From an uncultured Caulobacterales bacterium (GTDB lineage: Bacteria; Pseudomonadota; Alphaproteobacteria; Caulobacterales; Maricaulaceae), in the NCBI GenBank assembly GCA_938001915.1, contig CALLBD010000003.1:1-64000 (forward strand): DNA of 64,000 nt. The letters run 5' to 3'. A program made the position numbers and the translations under genes. Shown one piece after another: positions 24,777 to 33,940 of the stretch (position 1 is its first letter; each line of letters opens with the position of its first letter). The notes below the pieces were generated by a model, which saw only the letters and a program-made list of their open reading frames with translations, searched no databases and had not been told where the DNA came from.

Positions 24777-25638
24777 TCTCGCGAAGCTTAAATTCCATTA
24801 CATAAAATAATCGACATCCAATCAAAAAGATAATCAACCCGGCGCTAGACCAGAGCAACAATGGAATCCAATTTACAATATAACCTTCAAATACAATTTC
24901 ACGGCTGGCATTCACAAAAACCGCAAATGGGTTCACATTGCTTAGGAGAATTGAGATATCTGATTTCCCGATTGGAAAAATCACACCGCTAAGGAAAAGT
25001 CCATATCTAAGAATGATATCCGTAACCCTTTCAAAATCTTTGTAGATTGCATTCAAAACGCTCAAAATCAGTCCCGCGCCAAAAAATAGAAAAAAACCTG
25101 CTGAAAAGACAACAAGCACGAGGGGCGCCGTTGCGCTGGGAATTAGCTGCATGAAAACCATAATGCAGATTACAAAAATTATCCTTACAAACGTTTCAAA
25201 CACCAAATCAGCAAAAGAAGAAACAATAGAAGAAGAAAGTGGAATTGACGTCTTCATCGCCTCTTTTGTGCGAGACGCAACAATACTCATGGGAACTTGC
25301 ACAAAACCCGTCAGCACAAACCAAACAGTGACCCCAAAACAAACATAAGTCGCCCTATCCACACCCTCAAAACTCGGGAAAACCCTAATTTGGGATAGGA
25401 ATAAATATACCGTCAATGGGACCAAGGGTAATATAAAATTCCATGCAACACCCAACCCTGTACCATTATACGAATTTCTGAAATTCTTCTTGTAAACGCT
25501 CCGTATCTGGTCACGGTACTGATATACTTCATAGAATAATGCTGCTAAGGATCCGAAGAAACCTTTATTATGACGTGTATCCGATCGGATCACCGTCAAG
25601 GTTTTTCCTATATCCCTGTTCATTCTATCAAAACTCAT
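24769..25638 (-). CDS. wzm: Polysaccharide ABC-2 type permease, Wzm-like
   Basis: 289-residue inner-membrane permease of the ABC-2 family. An N-terminal cytoplasmic segment (YRDQIRSVYKKNFRNSYNGT) precedes about six hydrophobic spans: LGVAWNFILPLVPLTVYLFL, TYVCFGVTVWFVLTGFV, FVRIIFVICIMVFMQLI, LVLVVFSAGFFLFFGAGLIL, RYGLFLSGVIFPIG and IPLLLWSSAGLIIFLIG. The segment LSNVNPFAVFVNASREIVFEG is typical of TagG/KpsM/Wzm permeases. With the overlapping wzt it forms the exporter. No Wzx flippase or Wzy polymerase was seen anywhere in the window, so ABC-dependent export of a complete chain is the expected route. Confidence 0.93.
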   Translation of the reverse strand: MSFDRMNRDIGKTLTVIRSDTRHNKGFFGSLAALFYEVYQYRDQIRSVYKKNFRNSYNGTGLGVAWNFILPLVPLTVYLFLSQIRVFPSFEGVDRATYVCFGVTVWFVLTGFVQVPMSIVASRTKEAMKTSIPLSSSIVSSFADLVFETFVRIIFVICIMVFMQLIPSATAPLVLVVFSAGFFLFFGAGLILSVLNAIYKDFERVTDIILRYGLFLSGVIFPIGKSDISILLSNVNPFAVFVNASREIVFEGYIVNWIPLLLWSSAGLIIFLIGCRLFYVMEFKLREIV

Positions 25639-25776
25639 TATATAAATGTTCTATTGCCATTGGGCGAAAGACTGTCGATGGGTATTAATACTGCGCCGAG
25701 CGTGCTTTAGGTCCAAATTTTGTTCCTCTTTGGTACGCTTATCAAGCGTATATGCTTGGAGGAACGCTACAAAGCA

Positions 25777-27099
25777 ATGAAAAAAGCCTATATTACGGAC
25801 AAAACTGCATTTGTTGTTGGAAACGCACCGTCTTTGTCCACATTCGATTTCGACCATTTGAAGTCACGCAAATGGGTTGGCATGAACGCCGCCTATCGGC
25901 ACTGGGAGAACAGCGGGATTTACCCTACTCATTACGCCTGTTTAGATGAGGTCTTAGGCCTTTCCCACGCAAGTTCGATTTGTAAATTAGTTGACGAATC
26001 CGAAATTCACGGAATTGAAAAATTTTTGTTGCGGCAAAACCTTATCCTGAGCGAGCCACTATTGCACAATCACGAAAAAGTTTATGCCTACGAGAATGTT
26101 TTTTCGGAGCTTCCTGATCGAGTGCGCAATTTGGTTACAACAGGAAGTCACGCTGCGCTTTGGTTAGCTTCGCTGGGGTATATGGAGATCGTGTTATTGG
26201 GTATTGATGCAAACTACACCGAAACGGTAGAAACGGCGAAACTAACACATGGGAAAAAACTTGAAGTTTTTAAATCAGGATTAAACCCCAACTACTATTT
26301 TGATGGCTATCAAAAACCTGGGGACAAATTTTTGCCGCCCAACCCAATACCTGGTGTTCACACAGGGGCTTGGAAAAGAGTTGTTCAACACCTCTCTTAC
26401 GCATCTCCTCACATAAAATTACTTAATGGCTCACCCCTGTCTCATGTGGACTCTACAGAATTCATAGATATCAAAGCGTTCTTTGAAAAAGCCTCAACAA
26501 TAACTAGCCCCAAAGAAATTTTTTCTCAAACTGAACATAGGAAACGCAGGCAAGCGCAAGTCGCACTCTCGACCACATCGAAATTTTCTATAGCCCAATT
26601 TGTCGACAACCTTTCAAGTTCCAGATATAATCATTACTCGGGAGGAGACGACCAAGAAAGACTTCTCTCGAAATTTGGTTGGACGCGTGTAAAGAAATCA
26701 AGCCTCAGAACCCGATGGGGATTAATTTTCTACAGTGGCTTGGAGTACCTAAATTCGCCACCACACTCAGAAAATTTAATTTCAATAATTATTATCAATC
26801 CCATCAGCTCAGTTGAGGCTGATAGCGCTATAAAAAGGCTTGAGAGAGACTACGATACAATTTTACAAGTCACGGTTCAACCAGATAAAATATTCGTCAC
26901 CCCATCCACAAGCGCCCAAAACCTCGACACGCATAGTATAGTCGCATTTGCATGGGATAGATTTGAGCAACATGATTTACAATCAGCTCTCAAAGCAGCG
27001 GTATCCGAAAACTACAGGGCGAAATTTAGGCTACATCGTCGGCTATATTTCTGGTCGGTTTTAATAAAAGACTTCATAAAATCTATCTTCGGGGGATAA
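25777..27099 (+). CDS. MptE-like (DUF115) glycan-locus protein
   Basis: 440 residues from the ATG at 25777. A GGAGG lies 17-21 bases upstream, and an ATG at 25720 would add 19 residues with no domain content. Residues about 5-250 form an MptE-like/DUF115 domain: TAFVVGNAPSLSTFDFDHL (nucleotide-binding-like GN-PSL), VTTGSHAALWLASLGYMEIVLLGID and HTGAWKRVVQHL. Related domains occur in the 881- and 752-residue proteins of this locus and in motility-accessory glycosyltransferases. The C-terminal 190 residues match nothing recognised. It is divergent from wzm, and its last 39 bases overlap the 3' end of the SMP-30 gene on the other strand. A sugar-transfer or activation role is likely but unproven. 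Confidence 0.7.
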   Translation: MKKAYITDKTAFVVGNAPSLSTFDFDHLKSRKWVGMNAAYRHWENSGIYPTHYACLDEVLGLSHASSICKLVDESEIHGIEKFLLRQNLILSEPLLHNHEKVYAYENVFSELPDRVRNLVTTGSHAALWLASLGYMEIVLLGIDANYTETVETAKLTHGKKLEVFKSGLNPNYYFDGYQKPGDKFLPPNPIPGVHTGAWKRVVQHLSYASPHIKLLNGSPLSHVDSTEFIDIKAFFEKASTITSPKEIFSQTEHRKRRQAQVALSTTSKFSIAQFVDNLSSSRYNHYSGGDDQERLLSKFGWTRVKKSSLRTRWGLIFYSGLEYLNSPPHSENLISIIIINPISSVEADSAIKRLERDYDTILQVTVQPDKIFVTPSTSAQNLDTHSIVAFAWDRFEQHDLQSALKAAVSENYRAKFRLHRRLYFWSVLIKDFIKSIFGG

Positions 27100-27954
27100 G
27101 GCCGTATCAAATTGGAGCCTAAACAGCCCCCCAGACAAAGGCGCCGCTTTTATGGCTTCATCAGATAGTCCAATTGACGCCGACGTCACATAGGCGGCGG
27201 CGTCCACAAAAACGAGGCTTGTCGGACGAATAATTGGCATGTCCACGGTTAAAACCAAGTGACCATCGGCGTCGAACCTACGCAAACAGGACCCATCCCA
27301 AAAGCAAACCCAAAGATACCCGAAACGATCAACACACATTCCGTCTGGATATCCCTCATCCGGCGAAAATCGTTTAAAGACACGTTTGTCCGATAGCGTT
27401 CCATTCTTAAATTTGGCGACGAATATTACCTGCCGAGCCGAGTCTGTAAGATAAATTTGTGAGCGCTCCACATCAAAGGCGGGGCCATTCGTGACATGAT
27501 AACCACCATCCATCTTTTCGACCCGTCCGTCTGCACCCAGCCTCCACCATTGCCCTGCGGCATCATCAGTTTCGGCATCCTCCATTGTGCCAGCCCAATA
27601 TCCGCCTTCAGGATCAACCTTCCCATCGTTAAAACGGTTAAGAGGCAGGTCATGCTCGGGATCGGAAATAGTTTCGAATTGGAGCCGTAGGTCAGGTTCA
27701 ATTTTCAATGTGTGAAACCCATCTTTGCGGGAACATACATACCCCCCAGCCTGGCGCAAACCTAAGGAGCTAATCGCGATTGGGGCATACCATTCATTTT
27801 TTTCGGACGTGGCTAAGTCCAAGCGAAAAAGTTTAGAGGATTTTATATCTACCCAAAGCAGCGTATGGTCTCGCGGGTCATATATTGGTCCTTCCCCGAG
27901 CTGGGCTTTGGCCTCCCAGACGCAGCTGATATCTAAAACCCTGAGGCTCATCAA
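27061..27954 (-). CDS. SMP-30/gluconolactonase-family protein
   Basis: 297-residue six-bladed beta-propeller of the SMP-30/regucalcin/LRE family. Markers are LGEGPIYDPRDHTLLWVDI (metal-binding Glu), NRFNDGKVDPEGGYWAGTME (Asn, Asp), YHVTNGPAFDV (Asn), LTDSARQVIFV and DGMCVDRFGYLWVCFWDG (Asp). Members hydrolyse sugar lactones with a divalent metal. It is the last gene of a tight five-gene leftward run and starts 4 bases inside the preceding SDR gene (ATGA overlap), so co-translation is likely. In this setting it could open a lactone made by the dehydrogenases upstream; this is inference. Confidence 0.9.
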   Translation of the reverse strand: MMSLRVLDISCVWEAKAQLGEGPIYDPRDHTLLWVDIKSSKLFRLDLATSEKNEWYAPIAISSLGLRQAGGYVCSRKDGFHTLKIEPDLRLQFETISDPEHDLPLNRFNDGKVDPEGGYWAGTMEDAETDDAAGQWWRLGADGRVEKMDGGYHVTNGPAFDVERSQIYLTDSARQVIFVAKFKNGTLSDKRVFKRFSPDEGYPDGMCVDRFGYLWVCFWDGSCLRRFDADGHLVLTVDMPIIRPTSLVFVDAAAYVTSASIGLSDEAIKAAPLSGGLFRLQFDTALSPEDRFYEVFY

Positions 27955-28703
27955 ACCGGATCATGCAAACGGGACAAAATTCCACCATCTATATAAAAGC
28001 TGGACCCTGTGACAAAACTGGCGTTATCCGAACATAAAAATAACGCGGCATCACAAATCTCTTCAGGTTGTGCAATGCGGTCCACGGGATGAACAGCAGC
28101 GAGCTCCTTGAAGGCCTCTTCACGCCCTTCAAATCCCGCAAGCAACATCGGCGTCGCCGTTGCGGCAGGCGCCAAAGTATTCACACGCACCCGTCCGCCC
28201 AAGTCAACCGCGAGTGCCCGAGTCAAGCCATGCAAAGCGGCCTTGGTTGTAGCATAGGGGACAAATTCTGGTTTTGTTGCCCGTGCGTGAACCGAGCCAA
28301 TATTCAGAACGCTCCCCTTGGAAGCTTCTAAGGCTTGCAAAAATCCCTGCGTCAGCAGGAACGGACCGATGGTATTTACATTGAAACTCTCTTGCATAAC
28401 TTCAGATGTAATGGTTTCTGTTTGGCCCAAATGCTGCACCGCCGCATTATTTATCAAGGCTTTTAGGGGAATGTTGCCGCACATGTCTTTAACAGTGTCA
28501 ATAAACGCAGCCCGAGCATCCGCGTCTTTCACGAATGCGGACATATCTAGTTTCACGTAGTGATCATATAGCGCTGGGTCAGACGGCGTACCCTGACTTG
28601 TTCCGATAACGAACCATCCTGCCGCCTTGAAACCGCGGCAAAGCGCGGCGCCAATGCCGCCTCTGGCGCCCGTGACAAGAACCGCATTTTGCCCAACCGA
28701 CAT
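27951..28703 (-). CDS. Short-chain dehydrogenase/reductase
   Basis: 250-residue classical SDR. Cofactor loop VLVTGARGGIGAALCRGF, NNAAVQH (structural Asn), active-site SVHARATKPEFVPYATTK with the Tyr-X3-Lys pair, VRVNTLAPAATATPML and the C-terminal YIDGGILSR. It probably uses NAD(P)H on a sugar or keto-acid intermediate. It begins directly after the hydroxyacid dehydrogenase stop (no gap) and overlaps the SMP-30 start by 4 bases. Substrate is unknown. Confidence 0.9.
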   Translation of the reverse strand: MSVGQNAVLVTGARGGIGAALCRGFKAAGWFVIGTSQGTPSDPALYDHYVKLDMSAFVKDADARAAFIDTVKDMCGNIPLKALINNAAVQHLGQTETITSEVMQESFNVNTIGPFLLTQGFLQALEASKGSVLNIGSVHARATKPEFVPYATTKAALHGLTRALAVDLGGRVRVNTLAPAATATPMLLAGFEGREEAFKELAAVHPVDRIAQPEEICDAALFLCSDNASFVTGSSFYIDGGILSRLHDPV

Positions 28704-29636
28704 TTAGGCGTCCTTGAGAAAAGCCGCAATTTTTTCAATTGCCAATTGGCTCACATGGCGCACGGCATCCACACTATTTGATCCATTGTGCGTGCCAAAT
28801 ATACAACGCTCAAACTTACGTAATTCTGAGTCAGGACCTAAAGGCTCAACCTCAAAAACATCCAAAGCGGCCGAATAAACTGTCCCATCTTTTAGCGCTT
28901 TCAGAAGCGCAGACTCTTTGATGACGGGGCCGCGAGAAACATTTACGATCCGGACACCTGGTTTGAGTTTGCTCAATGTCGCCTCATTAAACATATGGTG
29001 GGTGTCGGGGGTGAGCGGGCAAGTGAATATCAAGAAATCGACGTCATCCAATCCCGCCGGCCATATCTTATTCTCAACAGACAACCCGTCAACAGGCTTA
29101 TAAAAAGGGTCGTAAACCACGACGTCGAGGTCAAAAGCTTTCAATCTCTTGACTGTTGAACGTCCAATGTCACCAAATCCTACAACGGCGGCTTTTTTAT
29201 TCCAAAGGGAAACGCCCGATGGCTTGGGCCAGGCATTATTGAGACGCACTTCACGGTCAATCATATAGGTTTCGCGGGCTAGGCCCAAAACATAAGCTAA
29301 GGCCACATCGGCAACCTCGCGGCCAAACACACCTGGCGTATTCGTAATAGGTATTCCCAAATCCTCACAGGCTTTGAAATCTACATTATCAACTCCGACG
29401 CCCCATTTCACCGCAGCTTTAAGCTTACCTTTCGTGGCAGCTTCGAAAACACTTCGGCTGGCGGGATCGTCTCCAATTATCCAGCCATCATATTCGGGTA
29501 ATATCTCTTTTAACTCTGCCTCATTCATCACCTGAGTCACCTGAGCCGGCACACCCTCAAGACCATGTTGAGCAAATATATCTTCAAATTCGTGATAGAG
29601 GCCCAGCATGGGCGGACAGGTAACGAGAACACGCAT
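28704..29636 (-). CDS. D-isomer-specific 2-hydroxyacid dehydrogenase
   Basis: 310-residue NAD-dependent dehydrogenase of the phosphoglycerate dehydrogenase group. The Rossmann motif is AAVVGFGDIGRSTVKRL. Catalytic residues sit in RIVNVSRGPVIKESALLKAL (Arg), DVFEVEPLGPDS (Glu) and FGTHNGSNSVDA (His). Upstream, VKWGVGVDNVDFKACEDLGI is the typical substrate-binding turn. It lies 15 bases after the CMP-sugar synthetase gene. Position beside a nucleotidyltransferase for 2-keto-3-deoxy acids suggests it acts on a related acid, but a role in serine-type metabolism cannot be excluded. Confidence 0.9.
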   Translation of the reverse strand: MRVLVTCPPMLGLYHEFEDIFAQHGLEGVPAQVTQVMNEAELKEILPEYDGWIIGDDPASRSVFEAATKGKLKAAVKWGVGVDNVDFKACEDLGIPITNTPGVFGREVADVALAYVLGLARETYMIDREVRLNNAWPKPSGVSLWNKKAAVVGFGDIGRSTVKRLKAFDLDVVVYDPFYKPVDGLSVENKIWPAGLDDVDFLIFTCPLTPDTHHMFNEATLSKLKPGVRIVNVSRGPVIKESALLKALKDGTVYSAALDVFEVEPLGPDSELRKFERCIFGTHNGSNSVDAVRHVSQLAIEKIAAFLKDA

Positions 29637-29651
29637 ATTTTTCTTTCAGCT

Positions 29652-30371
29652 CTAGGACCAACTTGTTGGCAGGGATTCCCCTGCAGCTACTCTCATGAGT
29701 AGCGATTCTGCAACAAACCAATCCGTAATTTCATCAATATCGACCGACTCTAAAGCGGGCGTAGTATACATTTGTGGAGAGGCGCCAATACGCGCTGACG
29801 TTTTTTTGAAACTCTCTTTGGAAAAGAAATACCCGACCGAGTTTTCTTCATAGTAAGGGGGTAAATCCTGAGTTCTTATAAGATTATCTGGATCGTGATT
29901 TATAGGAGCTGCGTCTTCCGTGTAAAATCGGGTTTGTAAATGATTTACAGCAAAGAGTGAGTCTTTGCCTGTCTCCAGCCCTGCATGATATTTAGCTATC
30001 ATTTCGCGGATTGTCGCGGGCGACAGCAGAGGATTCGTTGTGTGGGTCATGAAATAAATATCGGAAGGCACGTTATCAATATCATCTTCCAGCACCAGAT
30101 TCATTGATACGAAATCTCCGCAAATTTCCTCTGGCCTATCCCGAATGATAACTCGCCCATCATAGTCACCGTGCCGCAACCCTTCCGCAGCAAGCAAGTC
30201 ACGCGCATCCGTATTTATCACAACTTGATCAATCTCTGAGACATCCGTCAATGTGTCTAATATCCAGCGGAAAAGCGGTTTACCCGCAATCATCCGAAAA
30301 TTCTTCGACTTAACCCGAGCACTATGCGCTTTCATAGGCAGCAAGGCCGTTATGGTTTTATATTTATACAA
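29652..30371 (-). CDS. Acylneuraminate/CMP-sugar cytidylyltransferase family
   Basis: 239-residue nucleotidyltransferase of the NeuA/KdsB-like superfamily, which couples CTP to nonulosonic or other ulosonic acids. The start LLPMKAHSARVKSKNFRMIAGKPL is the family's P-x-R-x2-S-(K/R)-x-K-N-(I/F)-x2-(L/I)-x-GKPL motif with an altered first half (MKAHSARVKSKN). Downstream TDARDLLAAEGLRHG, RPEEICGDFVS, THTTNPLLSPATI and VDIDEITDWFVAE follow the family order. It is the second gene of the 31.4-27.1 kb leftward run. No NeuB-like synthase is in the window, so the acid that is activated cannot be named. Confidence 0.85.
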   Translation of the reverse strand: MYKYKTITALLPMKAHSARVKSKNFRMIAGKPLFRWILDTLTDVSEIDQVVINTDARDLLAAEGLRHGDYDGRVIIRDRPEEICGDFVSMNLVLEDDIDNVPSDIYFMTHTTNPLLSPATIREMIAKYHAGLETGKDSLFAVNHLQTRFYTEDAAPINHDPDNLIRTQDLPPYYEENSVGYFFSKESFKKTSARIGASPQMYTTPALESVDIDEITDWFVAESLLMRVAAGESLPTSWS

Positions 30372-30434
30372 TGCTCAAGCCCTTATATTTACGTTTCAAG
30401 TCGGACGGCCCGTCAAATTCACAGCGGGTGTGTC

Positions 30435-31382
30435 TCACGCCTCGGTAAAGGATTTCTGGTCTGGCGCATGAGAGATGACGTTCTGGCCTTTCACGCGAGG
30501 ATAGTAATATTCTTCCTTCTGAGCTCTCGACAGCTTCCGATTTTCGTTCTGTCCTTTGTAAGAGCCCCAGAACTGCATAATTCGGAAAAGCGTTATTCCG
30601 CCCATGTTTTTAAGAAAAGATTTTTGCCGCCTCGCAACACCGAAGTCATTGGAAATTCCAGCAAAGGTATAATGTATAAAATCAAAGAAACTCATATGCA
30701 CTTCGGGCAAAACCGCCCTCAAAGTTAAGGCTTCGCGGTAATATCTGCGCTTGACCTGACGATAGGTTTCTTCGTGAATGTGTATGACAGGTGCATCGGC
30801 AATATAGGCGATTTTTTCGCCTGCCGCCACGAGCTGCTTACCAAGAACCATATCTTCCAACCCCGTAACATCTTCATCAAATTTAAAGGTCGTCCATGAT
30901 GATTTTTTGATTGCGGAATTCGCATTGTTGATAAAAAACCCGTCTTGAGGCGCTTTATCGAAATCTGGAAAATATTTGGCGAAAAGCTGTTTTTCGGAAA
31001 ATTTACTTACCTCATTGCCAATCTGGCGCCCATAAGAATATGTGGCGACATCATCTATGAGGGGCTGGATCAGGTTTTGTAGCCAACGGTCATGAGTTGG
31101 TATGCAATGCGCTGAAATAAAAATGAGATAGTCACCGCTCGCAGCTTCGCACCCCCAGTTTAGAGAGCGGCCAAAGCTAAATTGATGTTTGGGAATATGT
31201 ACGATCTGACACTCATACTTTTTCGCAATTTCCAATGTCCGGTCAGTGGACCCTGAGTCGACCAGGACAATATCAAAAGTGAGATCATCGAGAACTTGGG
31301 ACCGACAAGCCTTTAAAGCTTCTTCGAAATATTTCTCCTCATTGAGAGCCCGAAACACAATAGTTACATCAGCATTTTTCAT
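30435..31382 (-). CDS. Glycosyltransferase family 2
   Basis: 315-residue GT-A fold transferase. VTIVFRALNEEKYFEEALKA, VLVDSGSTDRTLEIA, SFGRSLNWGCEAASGDYLIFISAHC (position of the metal motif, here without a clear DxD), GLEDMVLGKQLVAAG (ED acceptor motif) and a basic C-terminus. First gene of the five-gene leftward operon with a 63-base gap to the CMP-sugar synthetase. If it uses that CMP-activated acid it would be a GT2-like transferase with unusual donor; otherwise an NDP-hexose transferase. Both are inference. Confidence 0.88.
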   Translation of the reverse strand: MKNADVTIVFRALNEEKYFEEALKACRSQVLDDLTFDIVLVDSGSTDRTLEIAKKYECQIVHIPKHQFSFGRSLNWGCEAASGDYLIFISAHCIPTHDRWLQNLIQPLIDDVATYSYGRQIGNEVSKFSEKQLFAKYFPDFDKAPQDGFFINNANSAIKKSSWTTFKFDEDVTGLEDMVLGKQLVAAGEKIAYIADAPVIHIHEETYRQVKRRYYREALTLRAVLPEVHMSFFDFIHYTFAGISNDFGVARRQKSFLKNMGGITLFRIMQFWGSYKGQNENRKLSRAQKEEYYYPRVKGQNVISHAPDQKSFTEA

Positions 31383-31551
31383 GGATTTGACTAAGGGAAG
31401 CCTCTAGTGATTGCGCCTAAAAACAAGCATATCCCCTGCCTTGCCACAAGAGTCAACTTCGCTGTAAAATTGGTCATGTATCGGTAATCCCCATATGGCG
31501 TTTTCGGCGTTTTCGTATAGAGTGCAGGTTGAAATTGGATAAGGCTTAACC

Positions 31552-33810
31552 ATGCAGACCCATAATTCGTCGAACGGGGACTTATCGACGCTTATCGACA
31601 GCCTGCCGACACGGTCAAAAATTTTCCTCCCCACTGACAAAGTCCCTCACAAAGAACAATTATCGGGCTTGAAGAGGGTCAGGCGGCTTTATTCCGAAGA
31701 GTCTCGTGCAGAATATTCGGACAGGCTTCGGAATTTAAAAACAGGCCTGGGCGCACGGAAACGATGCTTTATTATCGGGAATGGGCCGAGCCTAAACCAG
31801 ACAGATTTATCGCTTTTGGATAATGAAATTACATTCGCCTTAAATGGATTTTTTCTAAAAGCCGACTCGTTGAACTGGACACCGACATTCTATGTCGTGG
31901 AAGATCATCTTGTGGCGGAGGACCGCGCCGAACAGATTCAAAATTTCAAAGGCCCGATAAAATTTTTTCCAATCTATTTAGGCTATTGCCTACCCGAGTC
32001 TGACGATACAATTTTTTACAATCATCGACCTCGCGTAAGTTACCCTGACGGTTTCGACTTTTCCCTCAAAGCCGATGAAATTACCTATACAGGTTGCACA
32101 GTGACCTTCTCTGCCCTGCAACTCGCAGCCTATCTCGGTTTCACTGAGATCTATCTCATTGGCGTTGATGCAGACTATAAAATTCCTGAGGAGGTCAAAA
32201 ACAATCAGGCCTATGACACGTCTGTGCTCGACATGGAGACTGACGACCCCAATCACTTTCATCCTGATTATTTCGGCAAGGGATACCGATGGCATGATCC
32301 TCAAGTAAACAAGATGATGGAGGCCTATTCTGAGGCGCGGAAAGTCTGCGATGAAAACGGAATCTCTATACGCAATGCGACAATTGGCGGAAAATTAGAA
32401 ATATTTGAAAGAACTAATTATCTCTCTTTATTTTCCTCCGAAGAACAAAGGGGAGAAAAAAATGGGATATCGACCTTACCCAAACTTCTGCTTATTGATT
32501 TCACTCGGATGGGGCACCACACGGCAACCGGTGAATTGAAACAGGCCTATTTTTCGACTTGGTCAAAAGATAAAATACTGCATCTCTACGGTGAAGTAGG
32601 GTCTAATTTTGGCCTCGTCTCCAATGGGAATGACTCCGGCAACTGCCTTAGTGATAAGGACGTCATCACCAATGTTCTGAAGTATCAGCCTGAGGTCATC
32701 CTTTATCGCCCCGTAGAAAACCGACCCGATCTTCATGTATTAGCCATGCGCTTAATCGCCGATCTAAAACGGCCCTATATGATTTGGCTTATGGACGATT
32801 GGCCGCAAAGCCTTAGAGTATCCGATCCAATTGCAGCAAATGCTTCAGACAAAGACCTCGCAAAACTTTGCAGTCAGGCCAACAAATGTATGGCTATTTC
32901 CGAACCTATGGCAGGAGCCTTTGGGGCGAGATATGGCCAACCCTTCGACGTGTATCATAATGCGGTTGACCATAAAATATGGGAAGCCATAGCCCCAACT
33001 GCCTTAGAGAAAGGCGCGCCGCAAAACGGTGAGCTCATTATACGCTACTCAGGCAATCTCTCACCCAATCTAACGCTCGACACTCTCCTCGAACTTGCCG
33101 AGGTTGTCGAGAGTATGTCATTGGCGCAAAATATTTGCCTGCAAATTCATACGCAACCACATTGGAAAAGAAACACAGCCCATCACTTCGACACATTTTC
33201 TCGCACGAGTGTTAGTGTCACTGACCTTGATACATCAGAATACTACAGCTGGCTCGCGGGAGCTGATATTTTGTTTATTGGAAATAACTTTGGTGAGTAC
33301 ACTCAGCACTATCTTCAATATTCTTTCGCCAATAAAATTGTCGAATTCCTAGCAAGCGGGCTTCCAATTATTGCCTATGGTCCCGAGGGGCTTTACTCCA
33401 TGGATTTTCTGGAAACAACGAAAGGCGTTATACGTGTTCGCGAACAATCAAAGACAGCCTTAGAAAACGCAATCAAAACGCTAGCAGCCTCCCCCAAAAA
33501 AATGTGCTCACTCGGACAGCAAAATAGACACTTCGCGTTTTCAAATTTTAGCCTGGCAAAAAAGCGCACTGATTTTCAAAATTCCATCATCCAAACCGCA
33601 GAGGCAGAATTCAGAGGTTTTACGTACACTTATCCCCCAAAGCGCGCCATTACCTTTTCCAAATATGTCCTCCAAAACAAGCAGTTGAGAAGCGTCGCAG
33701 CGTTTCCGGTTCGCGTGTTAAGACGTGCGGCTAGGTTCGTGAAACGCGGTCTACGCTTTGGCATGCGTTGTTTGCGCTTTTTGAAACGGGTCCTCACTGC
33801 AAAAAATTAA
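31552..33810 (+). CDS. MptE-like - glycosyltransferase fusion
   Basis: 752 residues. Residues about 55-295: MptE-like/DUF115 domain (RCFIIGNGPSLNQTDLSLLD, GCTVTFSALQLAAYLGFTEI, IGVDADYKI, NATIGGKLEIFER), close to the C-terminal domain of the 881-residue protein. Residues about 310-700: CgeB/GT4-like glycosyltransferase (LLIDFTRMGHHTATGELKQ, ILYRPVENRPDLHVLAMRLI, WLMDDWPQSLR, IRYSGNLSPNLTLDTLLELA, IVEFLASGLPIIAYGPEG), close to the N-terminal domain of the 1507-residue protein. The last 50 residues are very basic and hydrophobic (RRAARFVKRGLRFGMRCLRF), possibly a membrane-surface helix. It diverges from the GT2 gene at 31.4 kb. The domain sharing shows that three large proteins of this locus were built from one pool of modules. 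Confidence 0.87.
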   Translation: MQTHNSSNGDLSTLIDSLPTRSKIFLPTDKVPHKEQLSGLKRVRRLYSEESRAEYSDRLRNLKTGLGARKRCFIIGNGPSLNQTDLSLLDNEITFALNGFFLKADSLNWTPTFYVVEDHLVAEDRAEQIQNFKGPIKFFPIYLGYCLPESDDTIFYNHRPRVSYPDGFDFSLKADEITYTGCTVTFSALQLAAYLGFTEIYLIGVDADYKIPEEVKNNQAYDTSVLDMETDDPNHFHPDYFGKGYRWHDPQVNKMMEAYSEARKVCDENGISIRNATIGGKLEIFERTNYLSLFSSEEQRGEKNGISTLPKLLLIDFTRMGHHTATGELKQAYFSTWSKDKILHLYGEVGSNFGLVSNGNDSGNCLSDKDVITNVLKYQPEVILYRPVENRPDLHVLAMRLIADLKRPYMIWLMDDWPQSLRVSDPIAANASDKDLAKLCSQANKCMAISEPMAGAFGARYGQPFDVYHNAVDHKIWEAIAPTALEKGAPQNGELIIRYSGNLSPNLTLDTLLELAEVVESMSLAQNICLQIHTQPHWKRNTAHHFDTFSRTSVSVTDLDTSEYYSWLAGADILFIGNNFGEYTQHYLQYSFANKIVEFLASGLPIIAYGPEGLYSMDFLETTKGVIRVREQSKTALENAIKTLAASPKKMCSLGQQNRHFAFSNFSLAKKRTDFQNSIIQTAEAEFRGFTYTYPPKRAITFSKYVLQNKQLRSVAAFPVRVLRRAARFVKRGLRFGMRCLRFLKRVLTAKN

Positions 33811-33940
33811 ATATTCTGAATGGCTAATTTGCTGCCTATGAGGCAGAAGTCCGAAGGGCCATGGTTTGTTGCGCGGGGTGAGCTATTGGCATTTGTCGTT
33901 TAGAGCAAAACTTTACTGGTGGCTCGCTTAGGAGAAAGAC

